Part shown: positions 1 through 5,379 of the stretch, one piece after another | How positions within the stretch are numbered: position 1 is the first letter of the stretch | Layout: every line of letters starts with the position of its first letter | From: Bacteroides sp. | GTDB lineage: Bacteria > Bacteroidota > Bacteroidia > Bacteroidales > Muribaculaceae | Length of the DNA stretch: 7,026 nucleotides | Direction of reading: 5' to 3' | Assembly: GCA_014801655.1 (NCBI GenBank) | Contig: JAAVDT010000063.1 | Coordinates: forward strand, 10,805-17,830 | Notes under the pieces: generated by a model | What the model saw: the letters and a program-made list of their open reading frames with translations, nothing else | Told to the model about the DNA's origin: nothing | The model's database searches: none | Program-made: the position numbers and the translations under genes

Positions 1-884
1 CCGCCACCATAGGTCGGGGTGTTGGCGAGGATTATGATATGCTCATAGGGTGTTGCGGCCAGAGCGTCGTGAATCCGGCCGACGTTGGGTGTGGTCAGAT
101 AGCGGTCGGAGTAGAAGGTGGAGAAATGGGAGCCAAAGGCGGTGTTGCGCCAGGTTCCGGTGAGCGGTTGGCTGACGTCGGAGTCGACCGACGGTGAGGC
201 AACGGCATAGAAATTGAAATCTGCGGCACGGCTCTTAAACGGCTCATGCTCAAGGATAGCATCGACAGCCCGGCGGGCATGGGCATAGAAAGAATCGGTC
301 TGCTCGGGGGTGTAGCCCTCCGCGAGAATAGCCACGTCGATTGCCTGCTCAGGCGAGCCGCCGCGATGGATCGTGAGCGAAGGGTGGCCGGCAGAGCGAA
401 GAGTTTCGATGAGAATGTCGGCGGGGCGGTAGATGTTGGTCGACGTTGCCACGGGGCGATTGCGCGTGTCGAGCAGTTCGATGGTGATTCGCGCTTCGCG
501 GCGGGGGAGCGGCACCAGGAAGGTGTTTTCAAATCCGCGGCTTTCGGTCGAGGCTTCGTCGGTGGCGAGCCACTCCTGGAAAAGAGTGGAGAAGGTGGTC
601 AGATAGATAGTGTCGCCGGTGGCGGCATCGGTCACGGTCACGGATCCGTTGCCCCGGCGGGGAGCTTCGCGCAGATGATGGCGACGTCCGGCCCATCCGG
701 CCCACTTCTGCATGGTGTGGAGATTGGCATTGACGTTACCCGCCATGCCGCCAAGAAAATAGTTGAGTCTCAGGGTCGAATCGCAGAAATTACGGTCAAA
801 ATCCGAACTATCCGCGCCCATGGCAGCCATCGCGCCGCCCGCTGTGGCCCATAGAGCCACCAATAAAATCAATATCTTTTTCAT
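1..884 (-). CDS. Secreted M64-family (IgA peptidase-like) metallopeptidase, 5' part; runs off the left edge
   Basis: The minus-strand frame from ATG 884-882 is open for all 294 codons to the window edge, so the 3' end is outside. It begins with a clear signal peptide: MKK, a hydrophobic stretch ILILLVALWATAGGA, then small residues near A20-A24, so the product is exported (periplasm, outer membrane or secreted). Residues about 30-170 resemble the N-terminal domain of Bacteroidetes M64 peptidases. Residues 182-192, IDVAILAEGYT, followed by a region with FYAHARRAVDAIL and EPFKSRAADFNFYAV, match the start of the peptidase M64 catalytic domain. The zinc-binding HExxH motif would lie further on and is not in the window, so activity cannot be judged. 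The founding family member cleaves IgA; the substrate here is unknown. The gene is visibly GC-rich compared with everything to its right, and is probably the resident chromosomal neighbour rather than part of the defence cluster. Family call moderately sure, gene call very sure. Confidence 0.85.
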   Translation of the reverse strand, partial: MKKILILLVALWATAGGAMAAMGADSSDFDRNFCDSTLRLNYFLGGMAGNVNANLHTMQKWAGWAGRRHHLREAPRRGNGSVTVTDAATGDTIYLTTFSTLFQEWLATDEASTESRGFENTFLVPLPRREARITIELLDTRNRPVATSTNIYRPADILIETLRSAGHPSLTIHRGGSPEQAIDVAILAEGYTPEQTDSFYAHARRAVDAILEHEPFKSRAADFNFYAVASPSVDSDVSQPLTGTWRNTAFGSHFSTFYSDRYLTTPNVGRIHDALAATPYEHIIILANTPTYGG

Positions 885-891
885 ACACCTG

Positions 892-899
892 CAAAGTTA
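892..899 (-). promoter_or_regulatory. Bacteroidota -7 box (TAACTTTG) of the M64 peptidase gene
   Basis: TAACTTTG matches the Bacteroidota consensus TAnnTTTG exactly and reads toward the peptidase gene. Only 7 nt separate it from the ATG at 884, so transcription starting about 6-8 nt downstream of the box would give a leaderless or nearly leaderless mRNA. No good -33 TTTG is seen at the usual distance. Motif position is seen; the start site is inferred. Confidence 0.65.
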
Positions 900-990
900 A
901 TCAATTAACCCGAGAGAGCTAAAAATTTTGTATCAAATTAAACTATAAAGATGTGTAGAAACCCACAAGGATGGAGTTGACCGCACGGAG

Positions 991-1386
991 TTGATACTAT
1001 CAACGGGTGGCCATGAACAGGACGTAAAAGCCATGCTTGAATTCTACGGAGATTTGATTGAGACCTCCGGTGTAAGAATCGGTCTGGGAGCTACACATAT
1101 AACGGATGTTGCTGCTACAAATGACCCCCAAAGTGAGCGTAGAGTTGATAATGAACCCCTAAATGACCTCCAAAAGAGAGCTGAAGATGAGAATGAACCT
1201 CTAAATGGACCTCAAAAATTGATGGAGGCGGTTAGAATGAACCCCAAAATTACGAAAGCTACTCTTTCGGATGTTTTAGGGGTATCTCCATCGACCATAA
1301 AACGATGGCTTCAAGCGAATAATGTGGTATGGGTTGGTCATTCAAAAAATGGACATTGGGAGATTCGGAGTATAGATAAAACTTAA
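991..1386 (+). CDS. Winged-helix C-terminal remnant of an AlbA_2/RecG-like regulator (probably truncated gene)
   Basis: This is the only convincing plus-strand frame, 131 codons from TTG 991, with an in-frame ATG at 1033 as the alternative start. Neither start has a recognisable promoter or ribosome site, and the frame is open upstream to 949. Residues about 77-127 form a helix-turn-helix and wing: MEAVRMNPKITKATLSDVLG, then SPSTIKRWL, ending in NGHWEI. They are preceded by two copies of a short linker, NEPLND and NEPLNG (about residues 54-59 and 68-73). Repeated 'NEPLN' linkers ahead of a final wHTH are typical of the C-terminus of large COG2865-type (AlbA_2, RecG-like) ATP-binding regulators, which are usually several hundred residues long. 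The first 50 residues do not look like any part of that family that I recognise. I read it as the 3' stub of a broken regulator gene at the island edge; a small expressed DNA-binding protein is the alternative. Confidence 0.5.
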   Translation: MILSTGGHEQDVKAMLEFYGDLIETSGVRIGLGATHITDVAATNDPQSERRVDNEPLNDLQKRAEDENEPLNGPQKLMEAVRMNPKITKATLSDVLGVSPSTIKRWLQANNVVWVGHSKNGHWEIRSIDKT

Positions 1387-1916
1387 TTCTCGGAATATCG
1401 AAGGGTGAAGCAGCAAGGCCGGTGGTTTGTTTATCCTCTGTTTCAAATGTATATAGCCCTAATAGTTTTTTGGAAAACTCGGATATGTTTTCGTAATGAG
1501 GCTTGTTGAATACATCTCTTTGGGGTTCTTCATATCTTAGCCTTACGCTTGACATCAATTCAACAACCTTTTTACATTCCGGGCAAATGGATACAGCTCC
1601 GGCGTAACCGTGTATGGGCCCATTGGAATATGAAACTTGTACCTGTCAATCAGATTTGAGTCGGTTCCACATATAAGACATCCTTATCCAGTGGGTATGC
1701 CTTGCTCTTTCTCCGGGGTAGAATATTAAGAAATCCGTTTTCCTTTATGTGTTTAGGAAGGATGCATAGAAATATAAACAGTAATGAGGCAATAACCAAA
1801 GGCGAAAGAAAGACCATGATCCATTTCTACCAAACTTTTATTTCTCCGAACTGATATCTTTCGAGGACTGCTATTGCAATTGCGCACGCCACATAACTCA
1901 ATATGTACCAGATCAT
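1387..1916 (-). pseudogene. Decayed two-TM, zinc-ribbon protein gene, former third gene of the retron operon
   Basis: One protein can be traced through three frames. It starts at ATG 1916, 19 nt after the HEPN stop, and encodes a first hydrophobic segment (WYILSYVACAIAIAVL). An in-frame TAG at 1829-1827 interrupts it. The same frame continues with a second membrane segment (VFLSPLVIASLLFIFLCIL) and a basic stretch LPRRKSKAYPLDKD. Between 1686 and 1680 the frame shifts to give CLICG (codons 1680-1666), and between about 1647 and 1630 it shifts again to give GYAGAVSICPECKKVVELMSS and about 60 further residues. The two CxxC pairs (1680/1671 and 1585/1576) look like one zinc ribbon split over two frames. 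The last frame runs on to 1259 into the antisense of the wHTH gene, so the native 3' end seems lost and the left boundary given is approximate. The pieces could be expressed as separate small membrane proteins (29 aa at 1916-1827; 55 aa from ATG 1817), but two frameshifts plus a stop make decay more likely. I do not recognise the intact family. Confidence 0.6.
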
Positions 1917-1935
1917 CGTTCTCTTTGTTTTTGAA

Positions 1936-2781
1936 TTAGTCAATGTGATTGCTGACGTGAAGAATGAGGACCTCTAATGCCATAATTACTTCGTCAAACG
2001 GCTGCCGCCTTTGCCAACATAAGTCAATGTAATGCTTATGCTCTATAGTATCTCTTATGGTGTTCACATAGATGTCATTCTTCAATTCATCTTTGTCTAA
2101 AGTAGACCAATCAACAAGACAATTTGAGAGAAGAGGATATCCGGACTGTAAAAGCATCGCATAGTGAGCCTGAAAGAATATTTCGTCCGCACTTTGGGCA
2201 GAACCATGGCTATGGGTATTTCTGACTTTTCGAACTTTATCGAGGATATCGTACAGTGGCTTCAGAGAATGTTCTTTGCTGTATGCCCATAATTTAACCG
2301 AATAGCTAATATTTTCCAATGTAGTACATTTCTCAAGGCCAACCGCAGTAGGATTATATTGCTTGATGTAAGAACGGATTTGAGATATTGATCCCTTTGA
2401 TTGGTAATACACATTCAAAAGCCTTTCAGCTTGTATTTGAACGAATCGACAAAACTCTCCGAAATCAATCCGATGTCCCCTAAGGCCAAATCGGAAACGG
2501 AGCATTTCACGGCAATCTGCCTCAAAACACTCTCGCAAATAATCATTTTTGATTGAAGAATAATCTAATGCTGTCTTGGTGTCATCCAAATTGTAATCAA
2601 GAGCCAGATACTTCTCTATTTTTGATATAGATGGACTGTCAACGCTGCCTTCATTTACGGAATCTCGTGGCAATGATTTACGAAGTTCTTCCACAAACCA
2701 GTGATTCTCCGGCTTATGGATAATTTCTGCATTGAGAAAGTTCAGCAGCTTCCTCAGATTCTCTTTATTATGCGCTGCCAT
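1936..2781 (-). CDS. HEPN-domain protein, putative ribonuclease effector of the retron
   Basis: A 281-aa cytosolic, largely helical protein with no signal or membrane segment. Residues 187-192 are R-N-T-H-S-H, the RNxxxH catalytic motif of HEPN ribonucleases, in the context DKVRKVRNTHSHG. The upstream helix at about 106-127 (DFGEFCRFVQIQAERLLNVY) resembles the first core helix of HEPN folds, with H-bearing helices after the motif completing the bundle. HEPN proteins with this motif (toxins of toxin-antitoxin systems, Abi proteins, Cas13, Csm6) are metal-independent RNases. The start is taken as ATG 2781-2779 because it follows the RT stop by one nucleotide (TGA-T-ATG), implying translational coupling; a TTG at 2820 would add 13 residues overlapping the RT end and is less likely. 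Its position directly after a retron RT makes it the expected effector or toxin, held inactive by RT plus msDNA. Motif and layout are seen; RNase activity and the toxin role are inferred. The N-terminal about 100 residues are unassigned. Confidence 0.8.
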   Translation of the reverse strand: MAAHNKENLRKLLNFLNAEIIHKPENHWFVEELRKSLPRDSVNEGSVDSPSISKIEKYLALDYNLDDTKTALDYSSIKNDYLRECFEADCREMLRFRFGLRGHRIDFGEFCRFVQIQAERLLNVYYQSKGSISQIRSYIKQYNPTAVGLEKCTTLENISYSVKLWAYSKEHSLKPLYDILDKVRKVRNTHSHGSAQSADEIFFQAHYAMLLQSGYPLLSNCLVDWSTLDKDELKNDIYVNTIRDTIEHKHYIDLCWQRRQPFDEVIMALEVLILHVSNHID

Positions 2782-2782
2782 A

Positions 2783-4417
2783 TCATGGAAGAATTGAGAG
2801 GTCGAAACCTGACTCGACAAGTCGTGTCAAGGTATCTTTCGGTTTAACACTGGTCGATTCAACGCGTCCAACGGTAAATGCGCCTGGCATAAACTCATTA
2901 AGTTTATTTATTACGTTTTTAATTTCAGGCGCTACTTCGGGAGTATGAATGTACTTGGTCGGTTTATCCTTTGCTATAGCTCTATGTATGACATATATGT
3001 ATCTCACGGCTAAATCACCCGGAATAGGACAGCCCAATTTCATTCGTCCATACGCCGTGGAATTGTCAATAACATCTGGACGAGTATATAGCTCTCCAGT
3101 ATATTTAAGCTTATAATCAATCTGACGACAAAGAGAAATATACAAATTCTTGGGAAGATGGTCAATGGAGATATTCCTACTGACGGATACCATGATTTTC
3201 TCATCTTTAAGGATAAAGTAAGCATATTGTTTGCTTTGTTTTGAAACGGAGAATTTAATCTTTACACCGAGCTGCTTCTCAAAATCGTCTGTAGATAATG
3301 TCTGTAGATATTCCCAGCTAATCTCAATGTCTTTAGCTCCCGAATTTGTATCAACAAGACGACTGAATTGGTCGTTTAATCTGGAATAAACGGGATCCAT
3401 TTCGCCTTTTACCATTTTAAGATAACATAGCTTTCCCGAAATTACATTTGCAATATTGGGTTCCCCTTTGTTCAAATAACCTTTTTCAGCTTTGTAACGA
3501 GGATAAAATTTGGCAACAGCTGCATTGATGCCATATTTTCCCCAAATATGAAGAATAGCTCTTATATCTTTTACGTAACTACGACAGACGTTAATCTTCT
3601 CACCAACAGTAAGACCGGTGACTTCCTGACGCTGACCTCTGTGGTGAAGACGAGTCTTTTTAGGATTAATTTTGAAATGCTGACCAGATATTATTCTCTC
3701 TAATTCAATTCTGAATTGACTACCATTTTGATAGACATTGTGCATGGAACTGAATGTAATATCATCAGCGTATCGGGTGTAGCGTAAGCCAAATCGTTTG
3801 GCAAGACCCGCCAATCGTCGGTCGAGAGTGTCACAAATGGCATTTGTCAGTAATGGAGATGTCGGTGCTCCTTGTGGTAACTTGTAAGATTTTACTGGGG
3901 GTGTTTCATCTCCCTCCTTCTTCATTTCAATCGAACATAGTCCGGCAATTATATTTGCGACTTCCTTTGAGAAGTTGAATGGTGGTAATTGAAGACGTCT
4001 CCAGACTCTTGCCTGATCAATACTCGGAAAAAAGTCTGACAAATCAATGTTGAACACATAGTTCTGTTTCAAATGCTTTTCAGCATTATTTACAATTGAG
4101 CGCCCCTCAACAAACCCCATGGCGTAGGGCGAAGGAGTATATAGAGCCTTGAAAATCTCATTAAGGCAAAGTTGCATCCATTTTAGATTGCCATTCGGAG
4201 CAAAGATTGTCCGAACTCCTCCGCTTTTCTTGGGTATCTCAAATTTACGGTAACGATTGTTGCCTAATTTGGGATTACACAGTCGCATCATCTTCTGTAT
4301 AGTGAATGGATAGGCGGTTGAACTGACCAAGTCCGCCTTGATTTCGTTCAGCAGATTCAGTAGTTCCCACCGGGTGGTGGTATTCTGTATTTTGCTAATC
4401 AATAGTTCTTTATCCAT
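2783..4417 (-). CDS. Retron-type reverse transcriptase with long C-terminal extension
   Basis: A 544-aa RT carrying the retron-diagnostic features in order: an N-terminal region with PKKSGGVRTIFAP (62-74), NAxxH as N111-A-E-K-H115, the first catalytic aspartate in DLSDFFPSI (125-133), LPQGAPTSP (180-188), the YADD active site at 216-219 (RYADDITFSS), and the VTG triplet at 266-268 with the thumb region after it. NAxxH and VTG separate retron RTs from group II intron and DGR enzymes. It would reverse transcribe the adjacent ncRNA into msDNA and stay bound to it. The RT/thumb core ends near residue 355; residues about 360-544 are an extension I cannot assign, although most retron RTs are roughly 300-400 aa. 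ATG 4417 lies 23 nt after the ncRNA repeat and is used as start; no Shine-Dalgarno is evident, as usual for this phylum. It is followed by the HEPN gene after 1 nt. RT identification is very sure; the retron type is not assigned. Confidence 0.95.
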   Translation of the reverse strand: MDKELLISKIQNTTTRWELLNLLNEIKADLVSSTAYPFTIQKMMRLCNPKLGNNRYRKFEIPKKSGGVRTIFAPNGNLKWMQLCLNEIFKALYTPSPYAMGFVEGRSIVNNAEKHLKQNYVFNIDLSDFFPSIDQARVWRRLQLPPFNFSKEVANIIAGLCSIEMKKEGDETPPVKSYKLPQGAPTSPLLTNAICDTLDRRLAGLAKRFGLRYTRYADDITFSSMHNVYQNGSQFRIELERIISGQHFKINPKKTRLHHRGQRQEVTGLTVGEKINVCRSYVKDIRAILHIWGKYGINAAVAKFYPRYKAEKGYLNKGEPNIANVISGKLCYLKMVKGEMDPVYSRLNDQFSRLVDTNSGAKDIEISWEYLQTLSTDDFEKQLGVKIKFSVSKQSKQYAYFILKDEKIMVSVSRNISIDHLPKNLYISLCRQIDYKLKYTGELYTRPDVIDNSTAYGRMKLGCPIPGDLAVRYIYVIHRAIAKDKPTKYIHTPEVAPEIKNVINKLNEFMPGAFTVGRVESTSVKPKDTLTRLVESGFDLSILP

Positions 4418-4439
4418 TCTTATGTGTCAGAAATTAAAA

Positions 4440-4457
4440 TGAAGTATTGAGCCAAGG
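4440..4457 (-). repeat. Retron a2 arm of the inverted repeat
   Basis: CCTTGGCTCAATACTTCA on the minus strand, complementary to a1 at 4664-4681. The single deviation (G where A would be the strict complement) keeps a G-U pair, which suggests selection on RNA pairing rather than on the DNA palindrome. It marks the 3' end of the ncRNA just ahead of the RT gene. Confidence 0.88.
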
Positions 4458-4680
4458 TTGTTTTCTTTATGTCCCTAAGTCTGAGTAATTGGCTATAAGA
4501 TTATAAATCTTATCATCTTCCCAGATTCATCGGCACTTATCTCATCGGATGAGGAGCCACTGCACCGCAAGTAGATGCGAGAAGTGCGTAGGAGCCAACA
4601 GAACGTTGGAAATTCCCCGAGGGGAAAGTACCCGACAAATCGTCGAGCAAGTTCAAAATGTCCCCTTGACTCAATACTTC
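4441..4680 (-). ncRNA. Retron msr-msd ncRNA
   Basis: The 335-bp gap between the second WG gene and the RT holds a structured RNA bounded by a long inverted repeat, the a1/a2 arrangement of retron ncRNAs. Read 5' to 3' on the minus strand: a1 (4681-4664); three short hairpins typical of msr, namely 4649-4642 with 4636-4629 (8 bp, 5-nt loop), 4626-4622 with 4617-4613 (5 bp, CUCG loop) and 4609-4605 with 4599-4595 (5 bp); a long hairpin at 4587-4533; a 7-bp hairpin 4513-4507 with 4501-4495; then a2 (4457-4440). The RT ATG is 23 nt past the repeat. In known retrons a1/a2 pair, a guanosine just after a1 primes cDNA synthesis through a 2'-5' bond, and the msd part becomes DNA. I cannot tell which G is used or where the cDNA stops. 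An alternative fold pairs 4599-4593 (GTTGGCT) with 4494-4488 (AGCCAAT), enclosing the long hairpin at the cost of msr hairpin 3. An 8-nt direct repeat TGGCTCCT occurs at 4597-4590 and 4559-4552. Ends are inferred from the repeats. Confidence 0.88.
4533..4587 (-). other. Predicted main msd hairpin inside the retron ncRNA
   Basis: Positions 4587-4574 (GCACTTCTCGCATC) face 4546-4533 (GATGAGATAAGTGC) in a 14-position stem with two mismatches (C-T and G-A). The apical part, 4573-4547, can form a weak TGC/GCA mini-stem. A competing local hairpin CTCAT-CCG-ATGAG at 4553-4541 uses the same 3' arm. Long stem-loops in this position normally correspond to the reverse-transcribed msd. Pairing was found by eye, so the exact fold is uncertain. 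Confidence 0.6.
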
Positions 4681-4681
4681 A
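4664..4681 (-). repeat. Retron a1 arm of the inverted repeat
   Basis: TGAAGTATTGAGTCAAGG on the minus strand. All 18 positions pair with the a2 arm at 4440-4457, 17 as Watson-Crick pairs and one as a G-U pair. It sits about 16 nt downstream of the predicted transcription start and marks the 5' end of the retron ncRNA. Confidence 0.88.
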
Positions 4682-4703
4682 ATGTTCTCTGTCGATTACT
4701 TTA

Positions 4704-4739
4704 CAAAGTTACACAATAAATGCGAACTCTTTGTTCGCT
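4704..4739 (-). promoter_or_regulatory. Retron promoter with palindromic operator
   Basis: On the minus strand, a 17-bp palindrome GCGAACAAAGAGTTCGC (4738-4722; 6-bp half-sites, 5-bp spacer) is followed 10 nt later by the -7 box TAACTTTG (4711-4704). Predicted transcription start is about 4697, just ahead of ncRNA arm a1. No -33 TTTG exists at the normal distance; that position falls inside the palindrome. A bound protein would therefore block or replace -33 recognition. The palindrome begins 14 nt after the stop of the upstream WG gene, with no terminator between. The same cassette occurs at 5344-5379. The WYL protein encoded upstream is the best candidate to bind (inference). Confidence 0.8.
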
Positions 4740-4752
4740 GTTCCTTGTTTTA

Positions 4753-5319
4753 TTAGTATCCGAGGAAATCAAAATCTCCATCAAATCCCTCCGGCATATC
4801 TCCATACTGGCCGTCTGTCATGGCATCCCATGTGTCGCGCATATAGTCGGTATCATCATAATCGTCGTAATCACTATCGTAATTGTCGAGAAAGCCCTCA
4901 TCATCGTTATCATCCTCAAGAGACGGATTAAGCGATAGGAAAGTAACATTGTGTTCCTTGTCACCCTTAAAGTATTTTATGGTGGGGTAATCCTTCCCAT
5001 AGAACTTCCATATATTGTATTCCAATGGAAGTAACTCTTCACCGGCCTCGTTAACAATTCCTTGTTCAGCGACTCGACCATCTTTAACCTCGTTCAATTC
5101 GCTATCGAAAACGGCCACTATATTAGGTGACATAGTATCGTTGAAACCTATGACTTTAGCCAGCCCATTCTGGAATCCGTCTATCCATGCATATTTGCCA
5201 AATGGTATTACAACGTTCCCTTCCTCGTCAATCGCCCCCCATTTGTATTCTTTGTCCTGAACCACTGTGAGGTTGGAGTTGATGGGTAATTTTGTCTGTC
5301 GATATTGCTTATCGTCCAT
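4753..5319 (-). CDS. WG-repeat protein with acidic C-terminal tail
   Basis: A 188-aa protein from ATG 5319; the longer frame back to ATG 5388 is rejected because its extra 23 codons run through the operator and the -7 box. Residues 26-57 (KWGAIDEEGNVVIPFGKYAW and on to LAKV) and 86-107 (QGIVNEAGEELLPLEYNIWK) are two WG-type repeats. They align with the last repeats of the partial WG protein at 6439-7026 (shared GKYxW[IV]D, GF, and LPLxYxxIWxF), so the two are paralogues. Residues about 135-164 are almost all Asp, Glu and Tyr, followed by RDTWDAMTDGQYGDMP and a hydrophobic end FLGY. No signal peptide or membrane segment, so cytosolic. WG repeats are thought to form beta-structures for protein binding; no enzymatic function is visible. 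It has its own promoter carrying the same operator as the retron downstream, so the two are probably co-regulated. Its job is unknown. Confidence 0.85.
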   Translation of the reverse strand: MDDKQYRQTKLPINSNLTVVQDKEYKWGAIDEEGNVVIPFGKYAWIDGFQNGLAKVIGFNDTMSPNIVAVFDSELNEVKDGRVAEQGIVNEAGEELLPLEYNIWKFYGKDYPTIKYFKGDKEHNVTFLSLNPSLEDDNDDEGFLDNYDSDYDDYDDTDYMRDTWDAMTDGQYGDMPEGFDGDFDFLGY

Positions 5320-5343
5320 ATTGGTTGTTTTATGATTACGATG

Positions 5344-5379
5344 CAAAGTTAGATGCCAAATGCGAACTCTATGTTCGCT
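5344..5379 (-). promoter_or_regulatory. Promoter of the second WG gene with the same palindromic operator
   Basis: Minus-strand palindrome GCGAACATAGAGTTCGC (5378-5362), then CATTT, six variable bases and TAACTTTG (5351-5344). It matches the retron promoter at 30 of 36 positions: the half-sites, flanks, -7 box and all spacings are the same; the differences are five in the variable spacer and one in the palindrome centre. Predicted transcription start is about 5337, leaving roughly an 18-nt leader before ATG 5319. The palindrome overlaps the TAG stop codon (5380-5378) of the WYL gene, so the promoter is packed directly against the preceding gene. Confidence 0.8.

Noticed and set aside
95..532. 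Minus-strand 145-codon frame rich in Ser, Pro and Arg
   Set aside because: Same strand but shifted frame inside the M64 gene; composition is typical of a frame shadow.
246..854. Long plus-strand open frame of 202 codons
   Set aside because: It is antisense to the M64 peptidase frame, which has signal peptide and family motifs. Long antisense frames are expected in GC-rich coding DNA.
1259..1558. Separate 99-codon minus-strand gene
   Set aside because: Its zinc-ribbon lead-in (ICPECKK) continues upstream of the apparent start, and its last third is antisense to the convincing wHTH sequence. It is treated as part of the decayed gene.
2779..2820. TTG start for the HEPN protein giving 294 residues
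   Set aside because: It would overlap the RT C-terminus by 38 nt; the ATG one base after the RT stop is better placed and is the commoner codon.
2783..4417. Group II intron maturase or diversity-generating retroelement RT
   Set aside because: The enzyme has retron NAxxH and VTG with LPQGAPTSP and YADD. No intron domain V/VI, maturase or HNH region, template repeat or variable repeat was seen.
4739..4753. Terminator between the second WG gene and the retron
   Set aside because: Only 14 nt separate stop and operator, and no GC-rich hairpin with a T-run is present; the palindrome itself is better explained as an operator.
4575..4931. Plus-strand frames over the ncRNA and the WG gene 3' end
   Set aside because: They run antisense to the structured ncRNA and to the WG protein's acidic tail; residue content is not protein-like.
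4704..5379. The two repeated palindromes as a CRISPR array or as insertion-sequence ends
   Set aside because: There are only two copies about 640 bp apart in the same orientation, each at the same distance from a -7 box, which fits operators.
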